A stretch of 5,474 nucleotides of DNA. Source: JANXVV01 sp038230975. GTDB lineage: Bacteria; Planctomycetota; Phycisphaerae; Tepidisphaerales; Tepidisphaeraceae. The stretch lies in NCBI GenBank assembly GCA_038230975.1, contig JBBRMF010000326.1:1-5474 (forward strand). Direction: 5' to 3'. How positions within the stretch are numbered: the first letter of the stretch is position 1; every line of letters starts with the position of its first letter. The position numbers and the translations under genes are program-made. The notes under the pieces were generated by a model, which saw only the letters and a program-made list of their open reading frames with translations, was not told the DNA's origin and ran no database searches. This document shows positions 1 through 5,474 of this stretch, one piece after another.

Positions 1-114
1 CCATCTTGTTGCTGCCCGCGAGAGACGCAAAATCTTCGCACAGTATAACCCATGGCAATCCGAGACTTGGTCGAGGACGATCAGGAGAGTAATTACGGAA
101 GTGCGACGAGAGAC

Positions 115-1269
115 CTATAAACTCGAGTCGCCGTCGAAGTGGCACGGGTCCCACACTTCGGGATCTTGCAGTCTGGCAACGATTTCCTTGTTACGACTGT
201 TGTAGTAATAAAACCAGCTTGGCAACTGCCGCCGATGCGGCCCCATGCTTTCAATTACTTCTTCCTTGTCGGGGCGAAAACCGTAGGCCTCCAGCATATG
301 AATATTTTCGCTTCGGCACCGCTCGTACGCCCATTCCAACATGGGTGCGAGAACGCCCACATTCCCGTCGGCGGTTTGAAAATCGATAAGGCGCACTCGT
401 TTCAAGCCGATGCGCGGATTATCGTGACGATAAAAAATTGCGTATGCCGTGATCCGGGAACCATTGCCCGTCGTCAATATCCAAACCCTGCCCTGCTTTA
501 GAGCAAATTCAAAATGCCATTGCAACACTTCGCGTGTGCGATGTCCCAACAGGCGATGCGGATACGCCAGTTTTAACTCTTGCCAAAATGCATCGAACCG
601 CGAATCGAACTCAGAACACAACGTGAGGGTAAGGTTGAGAGCTGACTTGCGAAACCCTGACCCCAAACTTTTGTCTTTGGCGGCCATAGCGAGAGCGGCA
701 GGAAATGCAGCCAAATGAGGCCCTTTTTTCATCGCAAACGCACTCGCCGTGAACCCACGATAGTTCGTAATCCAATAGACAGAATGCTCCCAGTCCCCGG
801 CGGGAACACGACGGCCATAAAGAGGCGCTACCAGACGCGCGGAATTCGGGTTCGCGCTGGTGACTAGCTGAATGTCGATATTTTTTTGGCAAATGAATCG
901 CTTGCCGAGAAATCCTGCGTATGCGGAATGCGCGGGATCGATCACCATTGCGAAGGTCGCACCGCTCACCATTTCGTCGCCGCCAAAGGTGAATCCGCTC
1001 GGAATGTTACCCATGTACCCGACGATTTCTCCCGCCGAGGTTTCTGCCACCCAGCCGATCGCAATGTCAGGCCGTTGTATGCATATCGGGTTATCGACCC
1101 AGAGATGTCGCCACTGTTGCTCATTTTTCGCGCCCAGACCGTTCCGCGTCTGAACTGCGGCAATTTGAGCGTAGTCGTCTATGCGGGCGTTGCGGATCCT
1201 CACCGGACGGGCAGGCTCCGCCGATGGCTCCAACACCGCAGATACGGAAATGTCATTCACCTCGCTCAA
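115..1269 (-). CDS. GNAT-fold N-acyltransferase-like protein with C-terminal WDP..FDGD motif
   Basis: Numbered from the TTG start (384 aa). Residues about 23-150 look like a GNAT domain: an opening strand and helix (VRIRNARIDDYAQIAAV), the central strands (IGWVAE, EIVGYMGNIPSGF, ATFAMVIDP), then a segment with ANPNS near 139-143, where GNAT proteins often carry an N-x-x-(S/A) element near acetyl-CoA. Residues about 221-331 could be a second, degenerate GNAT-like half. The C-terminus (VWDPCHFDGDSSL) matches an ending I recall from long GNAT proteins encoded near exopolysaccharide genes; this is memory, not a search. It is probably cytoplasmic, as no signal peptide or membrane segment is seen. 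The acyl acceptor is unknown. Start choice: TTG at 1267-1269 has GGAG eight bases upstream. GTG at 1309-1311 (398 aa) has no ribosome binding site, and GTG at 1258-1260 is poorly spaced. The stop is TAG at 115-117. Divergent from the small gene at 1619. The fold is fairly sure; the substrate is not. Confidence 0.85.
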   Translation of the reverse strand: MSEVNDISVSAVLEPSAEPARPVRIRNARIDDYAQIAAVQTRNGLGAKNEQQWRHLWVDNPICIQRPDIAIGWVAETSAGEIVGYMGNIPSGFTFGGDEMVSGATFAMVIDPAHSAYAGFLGKRFICQKNIDIQLVTSANPNSARLVAPLYGRRVPAGDWEHSVYWITNYRGFTASAFAMKKGPHLAAFPAALAMAAKDKSLGSGFRKSALNLTLTLCSEFDSRFDAFWQELKLAYPHRLLGHRTREVLQWHFEFALKQGRVWILTTGNGSRITAYAIFYRHDNPRIGLKRVRLIDFQTADGNVGVLAPMLEWAYERCRSENIHMLEAYGFRPDKEEVIESMGPHRRQLPSWFYYYNSRNKEIVARLQDPEVWDPCHFDGDSSL

Positions 1270-1277
1270 GGCGCTCG

Positions 1278-1281
1278 CTCC
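1278..1281 (-). promoter_or_regulatory. Shine-Dalgarno GGAG supporting the TTG start at 1269
   Basis: On the minus strand the sequence reads GGAG, then eight bases, then TTG. This is the only well-spaced purine-rich site near any candidate start of the GNAT gene. It favours a TTG start at 1267-1269 over GTG at 1309-1311, whose upstream bases (CTCGTTAAATCAGTCCA) hold no such site. Confidence 0.5.
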
Positions 1282-1503
1282 GGAGAAAGAATAGATTCGC
1301 AAACTGCACACTGGACTGATTTAACGAGGGACAATACTACCCGCGTTAGTTGGGGAGGGAATTCACAAACAGCGTAGCCGCCGAACCCGACTCCGTCAAG
1401 ATTTTTCGCTCCAAACCCCGGCTCGATGTACTTCCTATTTTTCTTGACCGTGGACAAAATTGCGACCAGACTGCATAAGAATGCGCAGGGACCGCGCCCC
1501 TAC

Positions 1504-1580
1504 TGCAGGCCGTATGATCTTCGCCAGTAAATGGCTATAAATATACAACTCGCTGATTTTTGATTGGCCCTCGGCCTGCA
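1504..1580. repeat. Perfect 9-bp inverted repeat, arms 59 bases apart
   Basis: TGCAGGCCG at 1504-1512 is the exact reverse complement of CGGCCTGCA at 1572-1580. The 59-base interior contains the AT-rich TATAAATATA stretch, and the right arm ends 38 bases before the ATG of the small gene. It could be a pair of operator half-sites or the base of a stem in a 5' leader RNA. The function is not shown. Confidence 0.5.
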
Positions 1581-1605
1581 TTGGTTTTGACAGATCAATT
1601 CGTCC

Positions 1606-1609
1606 GGAG
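1606..1609 (+). promoter_or_regulatory. Shine-Dalgarno GGAG of the small helical protein gene
   Basis: GGAG lies nine bases before the ATG at 1619-1621, a good distance for translation initiation. It supports treating this short reading frame as a real gene and fixes its start there rather than at the internal ATG at 1673. Confidence 0.65.
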
Positions 1610-1618
1610 ATAACACCC

Positions 1619-1924
1619 ATGGCTCTAGAATTCGATACCCCGTTTGCCAGCATCGAGAGCGCGCATGAATTCATGGGTCTACTTGCTGAAGCTGCGGCCG
1701 ATGCCAGGCAAACCACGGAAAACGATCTCGCGGCCACATCGGACGAAGTGTCCCGCCGCCGTGATGCCTTAAGGGTAGTTCTTTATAAGGTGCAAAAGCT
1801 GGAGCAGCACCTGGCATCCAGTCGCCGGCTGTTAAATGATTTGCGGACCCTGCGCCGCCTCCTTTTCGAGGAACGAACCGAAAGCACAAATGCCGCTGAA
1901 GTTCGGCATAAACCCGCGATCTAG
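1619..1924 (+). CDS. Small highly helical protein of unknown function (101 aa)
   Basis: I do not recognise a characterised family. The protein looks all-alpha: after a short start (MALEFDTPF), helix 1 runs over about residues 11-36 (ESAHEFMGLLAEAAADAR) and a longer helix over about 43-87 with heptad-like leucine and valine spacing (VLYKVQKLEQHLASSRRLL, then LRTLRRLLFEER), suggesting a coiled coil or helical hairpin. It has no cysteine, signal peptide or membrane segment, so it is probably cytoplasmic. The long helix is rich in Arg, Lys and Glu, which fits an oligomerisation or protein-binding role, but that is inference. I have a vague recollection of similar short proteins in Acidobacteria, without known function. 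Support for being real: ATG start with GGAG nine bases upstream, TAG stop at 1922-1924, and protein-like composition. It lies 228 bases upstream of the NHL gene on the same strand; co-transcription is possible but not shown. Confidence 0.72.
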   Translation: MALEFDTPFASIESAHEFMGLLAEAAADARQTTENDLAATSDEVSRRRDALRVVLYKVQKLEQHLASSRRLLNDLRTLRRLLFEERTESTNAAEVRHKPAI

Positions 1925-1983
1925 GTTCATTTCGCTCATTACCGGCCTCTTTCCATCCGATCTTCGGCCCAGCTCCTATTAAA

Positions 1984-2016
1984 CCGGCAAATAGCCCGCT
2001 ATCAACAAGTTGCCGG
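1984..2016 (+). other. Predicted stem-loop downstream of the small gene
   Basis: CCGGCAA (1984-1990) pairs perfectly with TTGCCGG (2010-2016). The inner ATAG (1991-1994) pairs with CTAT (1999-2002) around CCCG, so the stem can extend to 11 bp with a seven-base bulge on the 3' side. It begins about 60 bases after the stop of the small gene. No run of T follows on either strand, so it is not a classical intrinsic terminator. It could be a 3' mRNA structure or a protein-binding site. Confidence 0.4.
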
Positions 2017-2138
2017 AGTCTAATGACCCTCTCCTTGGAGTCCGAACACTCATTGTCGTGACCTCTCCGCTTCGATAAAGTCGAAAAACTAAAGAAACTC
2101 CCCCCAGTTACCTTCGACTTAAATTGGCTGCCGCAAGC

Positions 2139-2144
2139 AAAGGA
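2139..2144 (+). promoter_or_regulatory. Shine-Dalgarno AAAGGA of the NHL-repeat gene
   Basis: AAAGGA ends eight bases before the ATG at 2153-2155. Spacing and match are good and fix the start so that the protein begins with a complete signal peptide. Confidence 0.7.
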
Positions 2145-2152
2145 ACTCGACC

Positions 2153-5100
2153 ATGAAATTGACTCATCGCTCGCAACGACAAATCCTGATCGTGATGACA
2201 CTAGCATTATTGCCATCGATTGCGTCATCGGTGGCCGAAGCCCAAAACACGATCACGACCGTTGCCGGCGGGGGCGCGGTCGGCGGCTTGGCAACCAGCC
2301 AAATGAATTCCGACACATCTCTGCCGAAACCTTTCCGCGGAAAGAATGGAATCGCCATTCCAGCGATTGACCGTCCCAATCAATTACGCGGCGCGGCGAG
2401 AGGGCCCGCCCATGTACGACCGATGATAGGTTCCAATAGCAGCGCAGACATTCCGGGACCGAGCGCGGTTGTTACCGACGGTCAAGGTACCACTTATGTC
2501 GCGTCACCTGATGCGCAACAAATTTACAAAATCGATGCAAGCAATACGCTGACGATTTTCGCCGGTATTGGCTACTCCACTGAAAGTCCGACCAGGTTTG
2601 ACGGCGGCCTGGCGACCAGTGCGAGTTTGAATGAACCCACAGGCCTCGCGATCGATTCTAAAGGCAATGTCTTCATCGCCGACATGACCGATTACCTGAT
2701 TCGCAAAGTCGATGCGAATGGAATAATTACAACCATCGCCGGCAATACAACTCTTTGTCAGGATTCAACCAGCCTTTGTGGTGACGGCAGAAAAGCCACG
2801 AACGCCGAGTTAAATTATCCCACTGGAATCACAACCGACGCATCGGGCAACGTCTATATCGCAGACACCGAAAATCATCGCGTGCGCGTCGTGAATTTGC
2901 AGACCGCTGCCATCACGGTGGCTGGTGTCCGCATCAATCCTGGAACCATCAATACGATTGCCGGCAATGGCGCGCCCTGCCTCCGGTCGACCAACCCGTG
3001 GGGCGACGGAGGTAACGCGCGCTCGGCCAATTTGAAATTCCCTCAAGGCATTGCAGTCGATTCTCAAGGAAACGTGTTTGTCGCCGATGCCGGCGATCAT
3101 CGTATACGTGTCATATCGCCGAACGGCCAGATCAATCCTTACGCAGGCACTGGAACACCTTGCAGTAATCCGGTGCAAGCCTGCGGCGACGGCACGCCGG
3201 CGGTCGACGCAAACCTGAATAATCCCTGGCAAATTTCAGTGGACGGTTCCGGCAATCTTTACGTCGCGGATCCAACGGAAAATCGAGTTCGTGTAATCGA
3301 TGCCGGAACCAAGATGATGGCCACCATCGCCGGAACCGGCGTGGCCGGATTCAACGGCAATTACGAAAACGCCTCGTCGGCACAGTTAAATAATTCGCGG
3401 GGAGTTTGGGTAGACACCACTGGGGCTGTCACCATCGGCGATACCGGCAATCAAATGGTTCGCCGTATTTCGAACGGTTTAATAGCGGCGGTGGTTGGCG
3501 GAGGTAGCGGAGGTGACAATGGTCTTGCAACATCCGCCATTCTGAGCGCGAGCCACGATGTAGCTCTCGATTCTGCAGGAAATCTCTACATTGCCGACAC
3601 CGCCAACAATCGCATTCGCATGGTCACGCCGGGCGACCAAGGAAACATTTACACGATTGCAGGTACGGGCTCGGCTGGGTTTTTGGGTGACGGCGGACCC
3701 GCGGCTTCGGCAAGCCTGAATCAGCCCTTTGGCATCGCGATCGATCAGTTCAACGACATTTATATTGCCGACACATCGAATTTCGCGATTAGGTCAGTCA
3801 ACCAGAATTCGGGAATCATCACGACAGTTGCGGGCAACGGACATCCCTGCGCAAAGGCAACTGCCGCGTGCGGAGACGGCGGTCCGGCAACTCAAGCCCA
3901 ATTCGTACGACCCACGAAAGTTGCGACAGACAATTCGGGAAACATTTACATCGCCGATGCGGGCGCGAACAGAATTCGGATGATCAACTCAGCCGGAACC
4001 ATAACCACCATCGCCGGCACTGGCGTCGCTTGTATGAATCCACTCATTGGCAATTGTGGCGACGATGGTCCCGCTACCCAGGCGGAGTTAAACGGACCAT
4101 TTAGCGTCGCAGTCGATGCTCAAGGAAACATTTTCATCGCCGACACCAACGACAACCGAATCAGAAAAGTGGATCCGGTCACACACATCATCTCCGCGTA
4201 CGCATTCGACGGACGCAATGCGTTCGGTCCCGAGCATGTGGCGGCGATTCATTCAAGCTACAACACTCCGCAATACATCAACCTCGATCCGCGAGGCAAT
4301 ATGTACGTCAGCGGCAGCGATTTCTTTTACGTCGTCCAGAGAATATCTGCAATAGATGGAACTGTAGTGAGCGTTGCCGGCCCGGCGGGGGACCCAAAAT
4401 ACTATGGGTTCAAGGGAGATGGAGGTAGTGTCAGCAAAGCCAATCTGAATAACTTTGGCGCGACCATTGACGCCTCAGGTCACCTTTACGTTGCTGACGG
4501 GGGAAATAATCGAGTGCGCATGGTTGCGCTCGCAGCGGGAGCGAGCCTGACGACCAATTCAATGACCTTCGCTCCGGAACCGATAGGGACTGAGGGTTCG
4601 CCGCAACCGCTGGGAATGATAAACAAAGGCAGCGACGATTTGGTATTCACGGGAGTGCCGGTGGTAACAGGCGACTACACTCTCAACTTGCAGGGCGGCG
4701 AAGGATGCGCCCAAGGCATGATTGCGCCTCTTGGAGAATGCACCGCTAAAGTGACTTTCAAACCTACGGGCTATGGGCCTCGCAGGGGCAGCATTACGTT
4801 TTCCGACAACGCCTACGGACATCCATCTCAGAAAGTTTTCTTATCAGGATCTGGCCCCGATTTCGCAATGACCCAATCTACCAACGCACTGACTCTGATA
4901 CGAGGCGCTCAGCAGACATTCACGGTTGCATTCGCCCCCATCGCCGGATTCGATCAACCGATCGTGCCAACGTGCGGAGGCGTTCCAAAATATTCGGTTT
5001 GTTCGGTCTCAGTAAACACGATAACTCTCGCTGGTAATTCTTCGACAACGGTGACTTACACACTTCAAATAGGCGCAGAAACCGCTTTGGGAACTTACAC

Positions 5101-5164
5101 CTTGCGGCCAACCGGAACCAGCGTTCTGAAACATGAGACGGCGATTCAACTGATTGTCGAGTAA
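2153..5164 (+). CDS. Secreted NHL-repeat beta-propeller protein with choice-of-anchor-D-like and Ig-like C-terminal domains
   Basis: A 1003-aa exported protein. Residues 1-30 form a signal peptide: basic start (MKLTHRSQRQ), hydrophobic core (ILIVMTLALL), likely cleavage at AEA|QN. Residues 31-48 (NTITTVAGGG) look like a lone NHL strand, followed by a roughly 50-residue non-repetitive insert. Residues about 100-795 hold about twelve NHL blades with the core pattern A-x-D-x-x-G-N-(V/I/L)-(Y/F)-I-A-D-x-x-x-N-R-(I/V)-R-x-V, then TIAGTG; blade 11 (about 704-743) is degenerate. Paired cysteines sit in loops before GDG: 202/209, 337/344, 566/573 and 627/635. Residues about 796-900 resemble a choice-of-anchor-D domain (C852 and C863). 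Residues about 901-1003 resemble a bacterial Ig-like domain (DFAMTQSTNALTL start, C941 and C950). No membrane anchor or sorting tail follows, so it is probably periplasmic or released. NHL propellers usually mediate binding and a few are enzymes (for example peptidylglycine lyase); no catalytic assignment can be made. ATG start with AAAGGA; convergent with the regulator downstream. Confidence 0.93.
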   Translation: MKLTHRSQRQILIVMTLALLPSIASSVAEAQNTITTVAGGGAVGGLATSQMNSDTSLPKPFRGKNGIAIPAIDRPNQLRGAARGPAHVRPMIGSNSSADIPGPSAVVTDGQGTTYVASPDAQQIYKIDASNTLTIFAGIGYSTESPTRFDGGLATSASLNEPTGLAIDSKGNVFIADMTDYLIRKVDANGIITTIAGNTTLCQDSTSLCGDGRKATNAELNYPTGITTDASGNVYIADTENHRVRVVNLQTAAITVAGVRINPGTINTIAGNGAPCLRSTNPWGDGGNARSANLKFPQGIAVDSQGNVFVADAGDHRIRVISPNGQINPYAGTGTPCSNPVQACGDGTPAVDANLNNPWQISVDGSGNLYVADPTENRVRVIDAGTKMMATIAGTGVAGFNGNYENASSAQLNNSRGVWVDTTGAVTIGDTGNQMVRRISNGLIAAVVGGGSGGDNGLATSAILSASHDVALDSAGNLYIADTANNRIRMVTPGDQGNIYTIAGTGSAGFLGDGGPAASASLNQPFGIAIDQFNDIYIADTSNFAIRSVNQNSGIITTVAGNGHPCAKATAACGDGGPATQAQFVRPTKVATDNSGNIYIADAGANRIRMINSAGTITTIAGTGVACMNPLIGNCGDDGPATQAELNGPFSVAVDAQGNIFIADTNDNRIRKVDPVTHIISAYAFDGRNAFGPEHVAAIHSSYNTPQYINLDPRGNMYVSGSDFFYVVQRISAIDGTVVSVAGPAGDPKYYGFKGDGGSVSKANLNNFGATIDASGHLYVADGGNNRVRMVALAAGASLTTNSMTFAPEPIGTEGSPQPLGMINKGSDDLVFTGVPVVTGDYTLNLQGGEGCAQGMIAPLGECTAKVTFKPTGYGPRRGSITFSDNAYGHPSQKVFLSGSGPDFAMTQSTNALTLIRGAQQTFTVAFAPIAGFDQPIVPTCGGVPKYSVCSVSVNTITLAGNSSTTVTYTLQIGAETALGTYTLRPTGTSVLKHETAIQLIVE
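2450..4537 (+). repeat. Array of about twelve NHL-repeat blades (coding repeat)
   Basis: Approximate blade positions in protein residues: 100-138, 158-197, 219-258, 292-333, 353-395, 411-450, 463-505, 520-563, 583-623, 645-685, 704-743 (degenerate) and 764-795. Most carry a variant of D-x-x-G-N-(V/I/L)-(Y/F)-(I/V)-A-D and N-R-(I/V)-R-x-(V/I). The repeats differ at DNA level, with variable codons, so this is an old protein repeat rather than a recent tandem DNA duplication. The last blade lacks the closing TIAG-type strand. Confidence 0.85.
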
Positions 5165-5474
5165 TTATTCCGACTTGGGTTGGTCGCGCTGACTGAACGC
5201 GTACAACACCATTTCAACCCGCGTGGAAACTCCCAGCTTATCGAAGATTCTGAAAATGTAATTCTTGACGGTGTGTTCGCTCAGTTTAAGGCGTTCGGCG
5301 ATTTCGCGGTTCGAAAGTCCCTCCGTAATGCAGCGAACGATGTCCTGTTGCCGCTTCGACAGCAGTACAGCTCCCTGAGCGTCGGTCAGACGCGGCGGAG
5401 CAGCGTCAGCAAAAGCGTCGAGCAGAAATAACAGTTCGTTGTTGTTCGCCCAGACCTGGCCGACGTTCACTGCC
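5165..5474 (-). CDS. C-terminal part of a LuxR/NarL-family DNA-binding regulator (partial at right edge)
   Basis: The frame stays open to the window edge, so only the last ~103 residues are visible. Counting from the GTG at 5468-5470, residues about 36-92 form a LuxR/GerE helix-turn-helix: LSKRQQDIVRCITEGLSN, then REIAERLKLSEHTVKNYI (recognition helix around 64-76), FRIFDKLGVSTRVEMVLYA. The preceding segment (VGQVWANNNELLFLLDAF) resembles the linker of NarL-type response regulators, in which an aspartate-accepting receiver domain of about 120 residues precedes the HTH. I therefore think GTG at 5468 is internal and that a receiver domain lies outside; this cannot be seen here. The known role of the family is transcription control, often under a sensor kinase. 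The stop is TAA at 5165-5167, directly abutting the stop of the NHL gene. Targets cannot be inferred. Confidence 0.9.
   Translation of the reverse strand, partial: AVNVGQVWANNNELLFLLDAFADAAPPRLTDAQGAVLLSKRQQDIVRCITEGLSNREIAERLKLSEHTVKNYIFRIFDKLGVSTRVEMVLYAFSQRDQPKSE

Larger units (their letters stand above)
1270..1618. other. Divergent intergenic region between the GNAT gene and the small helical protein gene
   Basis: About 350 bases (about 307 if the GTG at 1311 is used) separate two divergent genes, so promoters for both should lie here. An AT-rich core around 1535-1547 (TATAAATATA) is flanked by a perfect 9-bp inverted repeat (1504-1512 and 1572-1580). A short hairpin is possible at 1473-1484 (GCAT-AAGA-ATGC). 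I could not pair the AT-rich core with a convincing -35 box on either strand. No coding potential stands out; the open frames overlapping this region have no ribosome binding site or recognisable domain. Confidence 0.6.

Noticed and set aside
1..53. Possible start of a further minus-strand gene (ATG at 51-53, open to the left edge)
   Set aside because: Only 17 codons are visible, there is no clear ribosome binding site, and no recognisable motif. A downstream gene of the GNAT transcription unit is possible but cannot be supported.
52..120. 22-codon plus-strand frame starting ATGGCAATC
   Set aside because: It is short, lacks a ribosome binding site, overlaps the end of the GNAT gene and has no recognisable feature.
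886..1377. 163-aa plus-strand open frame opposite the GNAT gene
   Set aside because: It lies antisense to a well-supported coding region, and its translation (rich in Arg, His and Cys) matches no domain I know. It is a shadow frame.
1451..1463. Sigma-54-like TGGAC-AAAA-TTGC
   Set aside because: The GG and GC elements are two bases closer than the strict spacing of sigma-54 promoters, so it should not work.
1536..1542. TATAAAT as a -10 box
   Set aside because: No acceptable -35 box lies 16-18 bases upstream on either strand. It is mentioned only as an AT-rich core.
1587..1615. Perfect -35 box TTGACA (1587-1592) with ATAACA about 17 bases downstream
   Set aside because: Transcription would begin at or after the ATG at 1619, which would exclude the good Shine-Dalgarno site at 1606-1609. 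The -10 match is also poor.
1671..2228. 185-aa minus-strand open frame across the small gene, the gap and the NHL start
   Set aside because: It runs opposite two genes that both have Shine-Dalgarno sites, its composition is low in protein-like character (Ser- and Gly-rich), and it has no recognisable domain.
2810..3232. 140-aa minus-strand frame inside the NHL gene
   Set aside because: It is the reverse complement of NHL-coding repeats; the apparent repetition in it comes from the repeats on the other strand.

Overview
The window looks like chromosomal DNA of a soil-type bacterium, most likely an acidobacterium (Terriglobia). This rests on family resemblance recalled from memory, not on a search: a large secreted NHL-repeat protein ending in a choice-of-anchor-D-like domain and a bacterial Ig-like domain, a NarL-type regulator tail close to versions common in that phylum, and a GNAT-fold protein with a C-terminal W-D-P..F-D-G-D motif. 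I see no insertion sequence, integrase, tRNA, rRNA or CRISPR array.

Layout: (1) 1-114 holds no supportable gene. (2) A GNAT-fold acyltransferase-like protein is on the minus strand, stop at 115. Its start is uncertain: TTG at 1269 has the only good ribosome binding site, and GTG at 1311 is the longest form. (3) A roughly 350-base divergent intergenic region follows, with a perfect 9-bp inverted repeat (1504-1512 / 1572-1580). (4) A small, highly helical, uncharacterised protein lies at 1619-1924 (+). (5) A 228-base gap contains two potential RNA or DNA secondary structures. (6) The dominant feature is a 1003-residue exported NHL-repeat protein at 2153-5164 (+). (7) A LuxR/NarL-family regulator on the minus strand (5165 to the right edge, N-terminus outside) meets the NHL gene tail to tail with no intervening base; the two stop codons form TAATTA.

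Nothing shows that these genes form one pathway. The GNAT gene and the small gene are divergent and could share regulatory DNA. The small gene and the NHL gene are co-directional but 228 bases apart, and each has its own Shine-Dalgarno sequence. The regulator may control genes outside the window. The most interesting object is the NHL protein. It has about twelve blades, and its paired-cysteine inter-blade loops recur with a six-blade offset, which suggests two six-bladed propellers made by internal duplication. One cysteine loop has lost a partner to tryptophan, and an orphan N-terminal strand could close the last blade.
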